Positions 60,629 through 64,000 of a stretch of 64,000 bases of DNA are shown piece by piece (within the stretch, counting starts at the first letter, position 1; every line of letters starts with the position of its first letter). A model generated the notes under the pieces. The model was not told the DNA's origin, searched no databases, and worked only from the letters and a program-made list of their open reading frames with translations. Origin of the DNA: Thelephora terrestris (lineage: Eukaryota; Basidiomycota; Agaricomycetes; Thelephorales; Thelephoraceae); the NCBI GenBank assembly GCA_015956445.1, contig WIUZ02000001.1, positions 2,790,001-2,854,000 on the forward strand, in the 5' to 3' direction. Both the position numbers and the translations under genes were made by a program.

Positions 60629-61736
60629 CGATCTCGTTTTGTATTATTTAGTCGATTTATTTATTTGTTTACTTTATTCCTTAGCTATCGCTCACGCTTT
60701 CGTCGCACAATCACGTTGATTTCTTTCACTATCTGTAGCTTTAATAAGTGGATTTTTTGTTGCGAAATAGAAAACTGATGTTTGTATCGACAACCGAGGC
60801 TTTATTGGTGGATTGTGGGACGACTTTCCAGTTTGCGGGCGATGTTCCTGATGTTGTGAAACCGAGTCTCGCAGGGCCTCGTCCGGGGAGTGGAGATGAT
60901 TGGGGGTACATGAGTTATCGAGTAGGTATACGAAAGTTTGGTATCCAACTATAGACAGTACAAAAGTCCGCACACCATCAAAACACCTCACTCGACTGCT
61001 CCGACAGGATGATCCCTGTCCTGCGACGAAGTCCCCGCCATTTCGCTCCCAAGATTCCGCTCGTCGTCCCACGAACTGCATCCTACCAACTGGATCGACT
61101 CCCCTTGGCTCGTTTCCCCTCGACTCGATTCCCCGGGAGAAGTCGCGAACGAGATACCAACGGACATCGCCGTTGTAGCGTTCGTCGGCGCCGCGGCTTG
61201 TTTGATGTTTAGCAAGATTCGACAGCATATGATGCTGTGGAACACGCGAGTGGCGGTGTTGACGAGAGCACCGTACTGAGACTACACACAGGGAAGGGTG
61301 TCCATCAATGATGTCGGGGTGTTGCAGAAGCCGTGCTCACTGGTGCTAACGCGACGACGAAAATTGTGGAAACGGCTAAAGCTAAATTTATCGTTTAGCA
61401 TAAAGTTCACAGATAGACGGACCGCTTACCGAACAAAACAAGAAAGAAGGAGACACCTGGCAGCAGGTTTTGTCAATGCGTCCTTGGCGAGAGAGTGCTG
61501 GTGAACAGGCGTACTGTCCCGATAGACCACCCTCATCAGCGGAGTACCTGTCCTAACTGTAGTAGCTCCTGAGCTTCATGGTCAAAAGAGAAGCGTGTGG
61601 AGACATACAGTCGCGGAACCCTTTTCTAACTGTCAAGACTAAAACTACTGTTGTCGAATTCGGTGAGTATGCATGGCAACGGAACGGAGGGCAAGCTTAT
61701 GGCTAACCAAATTCGAATACAAGGAGCAGCAAAGGA
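60629..61736. other. Intergenic, holding the left copy of a diverged repeat
   Basis: No gene I can support. The part at about 60899-60990 is related to 63792-63872 (see the repeat entries). A minus-strand ORF (60692-61228) spans it but shows no recognisable family. Confidence 0.4.
60899..60990 (+). repeat. Diverged direct repeat, left copy
   Basis: Shares with 63792-63872 an ordered series of words: GGGGTACATGAG versus GGGGTGTATAGG, GTAGGTATACG in both, TTGGTAT in both, GTACAAAAGTCCGCAC versus GTACAAAAGCCCGCAC, then CATCA. About two thirds identical by eye. On the minus strand both copies read similar peptides ending VYLxNxxxTP. Confidence 0.55.
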
Positions 61737-62860
61737 TCAAAGAAGATTATCGCGCCCTGCTGCGTTAGGTAACACCCCTTGAACAGGGGGCTGGGGGGTG
61801 GGCCGACTGATTTCATTCCGTCGCGTGAGTATGTATCGACCGCTCGAACTTGAAAATGGCTCACAGCTTATCGTGCGGAGATAAATATAAGTAATTGTGA
61901 GCCCGGCCACCACCAACACCTGGAAACACGGTGAACCTCAGAAGTCCCCGACTAGAAAGTTCGGGAGGCTCACCGTATAGAGGATCGAGAGAGGAATGGT
62001 TACCCGCCTCGATCCGGAGTATAACGCATGGGTTCTCAGAAGAAGGATGGCTAGAAACGGCCTAGGATAAGTGCTGAGGACAACAAATGAGACTCCATCG
62101 CTGACATTCTGAGATGCATACACCGAAAACGGTGCCCCCTGTGCCAATAAGTGAGTACGACTTGGCTTCAGTGGTAGTTTTGTTCTCTTACAGGTGCTGA
62201 TTTTGTAGATGGCGCTACATGTCTGTGGTGTTTCCGTTGGTCAACACGCAGTAAACACAAGGAACACACCCACATCGTAACTTAGCGTGCCGTATGGCGC
62301 GGTCTGTACTGCAAAGAACAAAACAGAATCCTTGTCAGCATTCCATCAGTGGGCTTAAGAATTGAGTCCGACTCACAGACGAGTATCATTGGTATATCAA
62401 GAAGCGTTCCATACCGCGATATGATATAGAGCACCTTGCCAATACTCCACTTGCGCCGCCAGACGTGCTCAACTTCGCGATCGAAAACGAGCAACCAGTC
62501 GTACACCTTCAAGGGATCGGGCGGCCGTGCCGTTAAGTTGGGCGATCGTGATTGCAGTTAGCGAAGCGTCTCCTAACGCCACCAGTGCAGCGGAACAGAC
62601 GGACTTACCATGAGCGTCAGCAAGGACACTTGAGGAATGAAGATTTTGCCGATCAAAAGATGAGAATTTTGGATGGGTTTCGAAGCGACTTACTGTGGGC
62701 GTCCTGCAGGATCGAGTAGGCGTTTAGCAAAGGTCGTCGGAAGACGTTCCTTAGAGCTCCGGACGATAAATCATAGCGGAAACGGAACACTCACAGCGAT
62801 GTCCTGCAACTGTAAAGCGACAGAGATCATAACCTCGAGACCCGCGGCAGTACTCGCCAT
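61737..62860 (-). CDS. DUF6533-type membrane protein (exons partly unresolved)
   Basis: Member of a large agaricomycete membrane-protein family with a DUF6533 N domain; function unknown. The start at 62860 (MASTAAGLEVMISVALQLQD) is followed by a micro-exon (DAH), then SLLTLMVYDWLLVFDREVEH and VWRRKWSIGKVLYIISRYGT, the DUF6533 core, ending DIPMIL. Two downstream exons join cleanly: FLAILLLRTHALYSGSRRVT then IPLSILYTVLVVAGLTITYI, with a tail to 61737 (NAAGRDNLL). Between about 62150 and 62370 I could not find an uninterrupted exon carrying the expected helices, so one exon is misread by me or the gene is damaged there. It is flanked by the diverged repeat pair. Confidence 0.6.
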
Positions 62861-64000
62861 CCCGTCCAAATCCAATCGAACTCTCCGGTCACGGAAGAAA
62901 ACAGGGCGGGAGCAACTCCTATCCACGGCGAGGCGCAAACGCGAAGTGTCGGTACAGAGGTGCAGCTGTTGCTGTCGGGCGCGGCGGGATCCAAAAATTA
63001 GGCACTGACGAAACAGCTCCCGCTGACACCTCTTCAAGCGTTTGTACAGGTTTGAACGAAGACCGCCGGCGAGTCACCGTGTCTCAGGGGAGGTGGAGGG
63101 TCCAGGGCAGAGAGGGTCCCAGTCGCTGTCGAGCGCAGCGTTACTTATATCCTTTTTTGCACTTTCGTCCCGTTGGCCGCTTAAATATACCCCCCCATTC
63201 AACTCCCATTCAGATATTAAACATAATCCCGGCGGCATCAGAAAAACTGCACTTTTGTTTCCGTGCCTCTCATGCTTGATTGGTGGGAAGGCAGGAAAGG
63301 CACCTCCTCGAAAGCACCATCGAAATCGAGACGCAAGCACCAGAAAGCTGGCAGGGCATCCGGGCACTGGCGCTGAACACGCACGAGAAAGATGCCGGAA
63401 TAGCCGACTTGGCGCCGGCAGAAACCTTGCTTGCCCAAATCAATGCGGTCAGCCCAACCACATTCGCACTTTCCAAGTGTACATAACACTAATAACTCGC
63501 TGAAATCCGCGGCACCTCCCCACCTCCCCTTCGGACTCCTCGGAGGATACCTTACGGTGAAGAGGGGATGGAAATGTTACACGTAATGTAGGTGATCACG
63601 GAATCATTAGTCATCCGCTGCTTGGTTTGGTCGGACTGAAAGATCCAAGATAAATCGTCGGTAGTGGCAGCGATTTCTTGTCCGGGAGCCGACCTTCTCT
63701 GCAGGATTTTCGAAGCTCGCGATGGTACGGTGCACCCGTCTCGGTCAATTTCGACCATACGTTCTTTCAACCGGTCAGGAAAGTCCATAGATGGGGTGTA
63801 TAGGTTATTGGGTAGGTATACGTGCATTGGTATATCCATCGTTGGACGGTACAAAAGCCCGCACGCTATCATAACCGGAAGCTACCGTGAGGTAGCGACA
63901 CTCAAGCGACGAGATCAGAAATAAAGGGAAAACTCTTGGGGGTTTCGATAAATATTGAAAGGGAAAAGACTGGAAAGACTGATGACTCTGCGGTCCTCTC
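62861..64000. other. Upstream region of the DUF6533 gene and window edge
   Basis: No gene I can support. The minus strand reads GTATATTTAA at 63190-63181, a weak TATA-like element about 320 nt before the DUF6533 start. Contains the right repeat copy. Confidence 0.35.
63792..63872 (+). repeat. Diverged direct repeat, right copy
   Basis: Partner of 60899-60990, same orientation, about 2.9 kb away, on the other side of the DUF6533 gene. No target-site duplication or terminal inverted repeat is seen at either copy. Confidence 0.55.

Noticed and set aside
60692-61228. 178-codon minus-strand ORF
   Set aside because: Spans the left repeat copy and intergenic sequence; composition is not protein-like across its length, so kept only as repeat evidence.

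Overview
The window reads as nuclear DNA of a filamentous basidiomycete, most likely an agaricomycete. Genes are dense and cut by many short introns (mostly 47-70 nt, GT-AG). Several families point to that group: a fungal trehalose phosphorylase, a large NACHT-WD NLR-like protein, DUF6593- and DUF6533-type proteins, and a basidiomycete 7-TM family. I cannot name a genus. I see no rRNA or convincing tRNA gene, no CRISPR array, and no recognisable virus-like, LTR or DNA transposon. Exon coordinates come from hand splicing. Where I give a protein length, the exon lengths sum to a multiple of three.

Layout. 1-8.3 kb: 3' part of trehalose phosphorylase, a queuosine-salvage (DUF2419) protein, NAD kinase, and an unfamiliar C2-like/membrane protein, all on +. 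8.3-10.3 kb is gene-poor. 10.3-12.1 kb: a secreted pepsin-type aspartic protease with one in-frame stop. 12.1-21.6 kb is a housekeeping block with two divergent pairs: RPA43 (-) / PAM16 (+), and RAD21 (-) / a mitochondrial PPR protein (+), followed by an HMMR-like coiled-coil protein. 21.9-30.3 kb: an R3H-associated-like protein, a secreted GH16 beta-glucanase, a UPF0643-like protein (-), a fungal complex I accessory subunit, and a Tat-SF1/Cus2 splicing factor. 30.9-42.3 kb: a NACHT-WD protein (-) divergent from the 1,3-beta-glucan synthase catalytic subunit FKS1 (+). 42.9-53.2 kb, all on -: type II phosphatidylinositol 4-kinase LSB6, gluconokinase, a DUF6593 protein, and a HAC1/XBP1-like bZIP factor. 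54.5-64 kb: a 7-TM protein (-), an RraA-like protein (-), a VanZ-like membrane protein (+), an orphan protein (+), and a DUF6533 membrane protein (-) flanked by a diverged direct repeat.

Most genes are unrelated housekeeping functions. Three concern the wall or secretory path (FKS1, the GH16 glucanase, the HAC1-like unfolded-protein-response factor), and three are mitochondrial (PAM16, the PPR protein, the complex I subunit).

The strongest new observation is in the bZIP gene. Two 7-nt-loop hairpins bracket a 50-nt segment whose removal between loop positions 3 and 4 of both loops switches the reading frame from a short basic tail into an acidic activation-domain-like C terminus. That is the geometry of an IRE1-type unconventional intron. 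Other points of note are start codons isolated as 3-nt exons in PAM16 and RAD21, a GC-AG intron and altered echinocandin hot-spot region in FKS1, and the single-stop aspartic protease.
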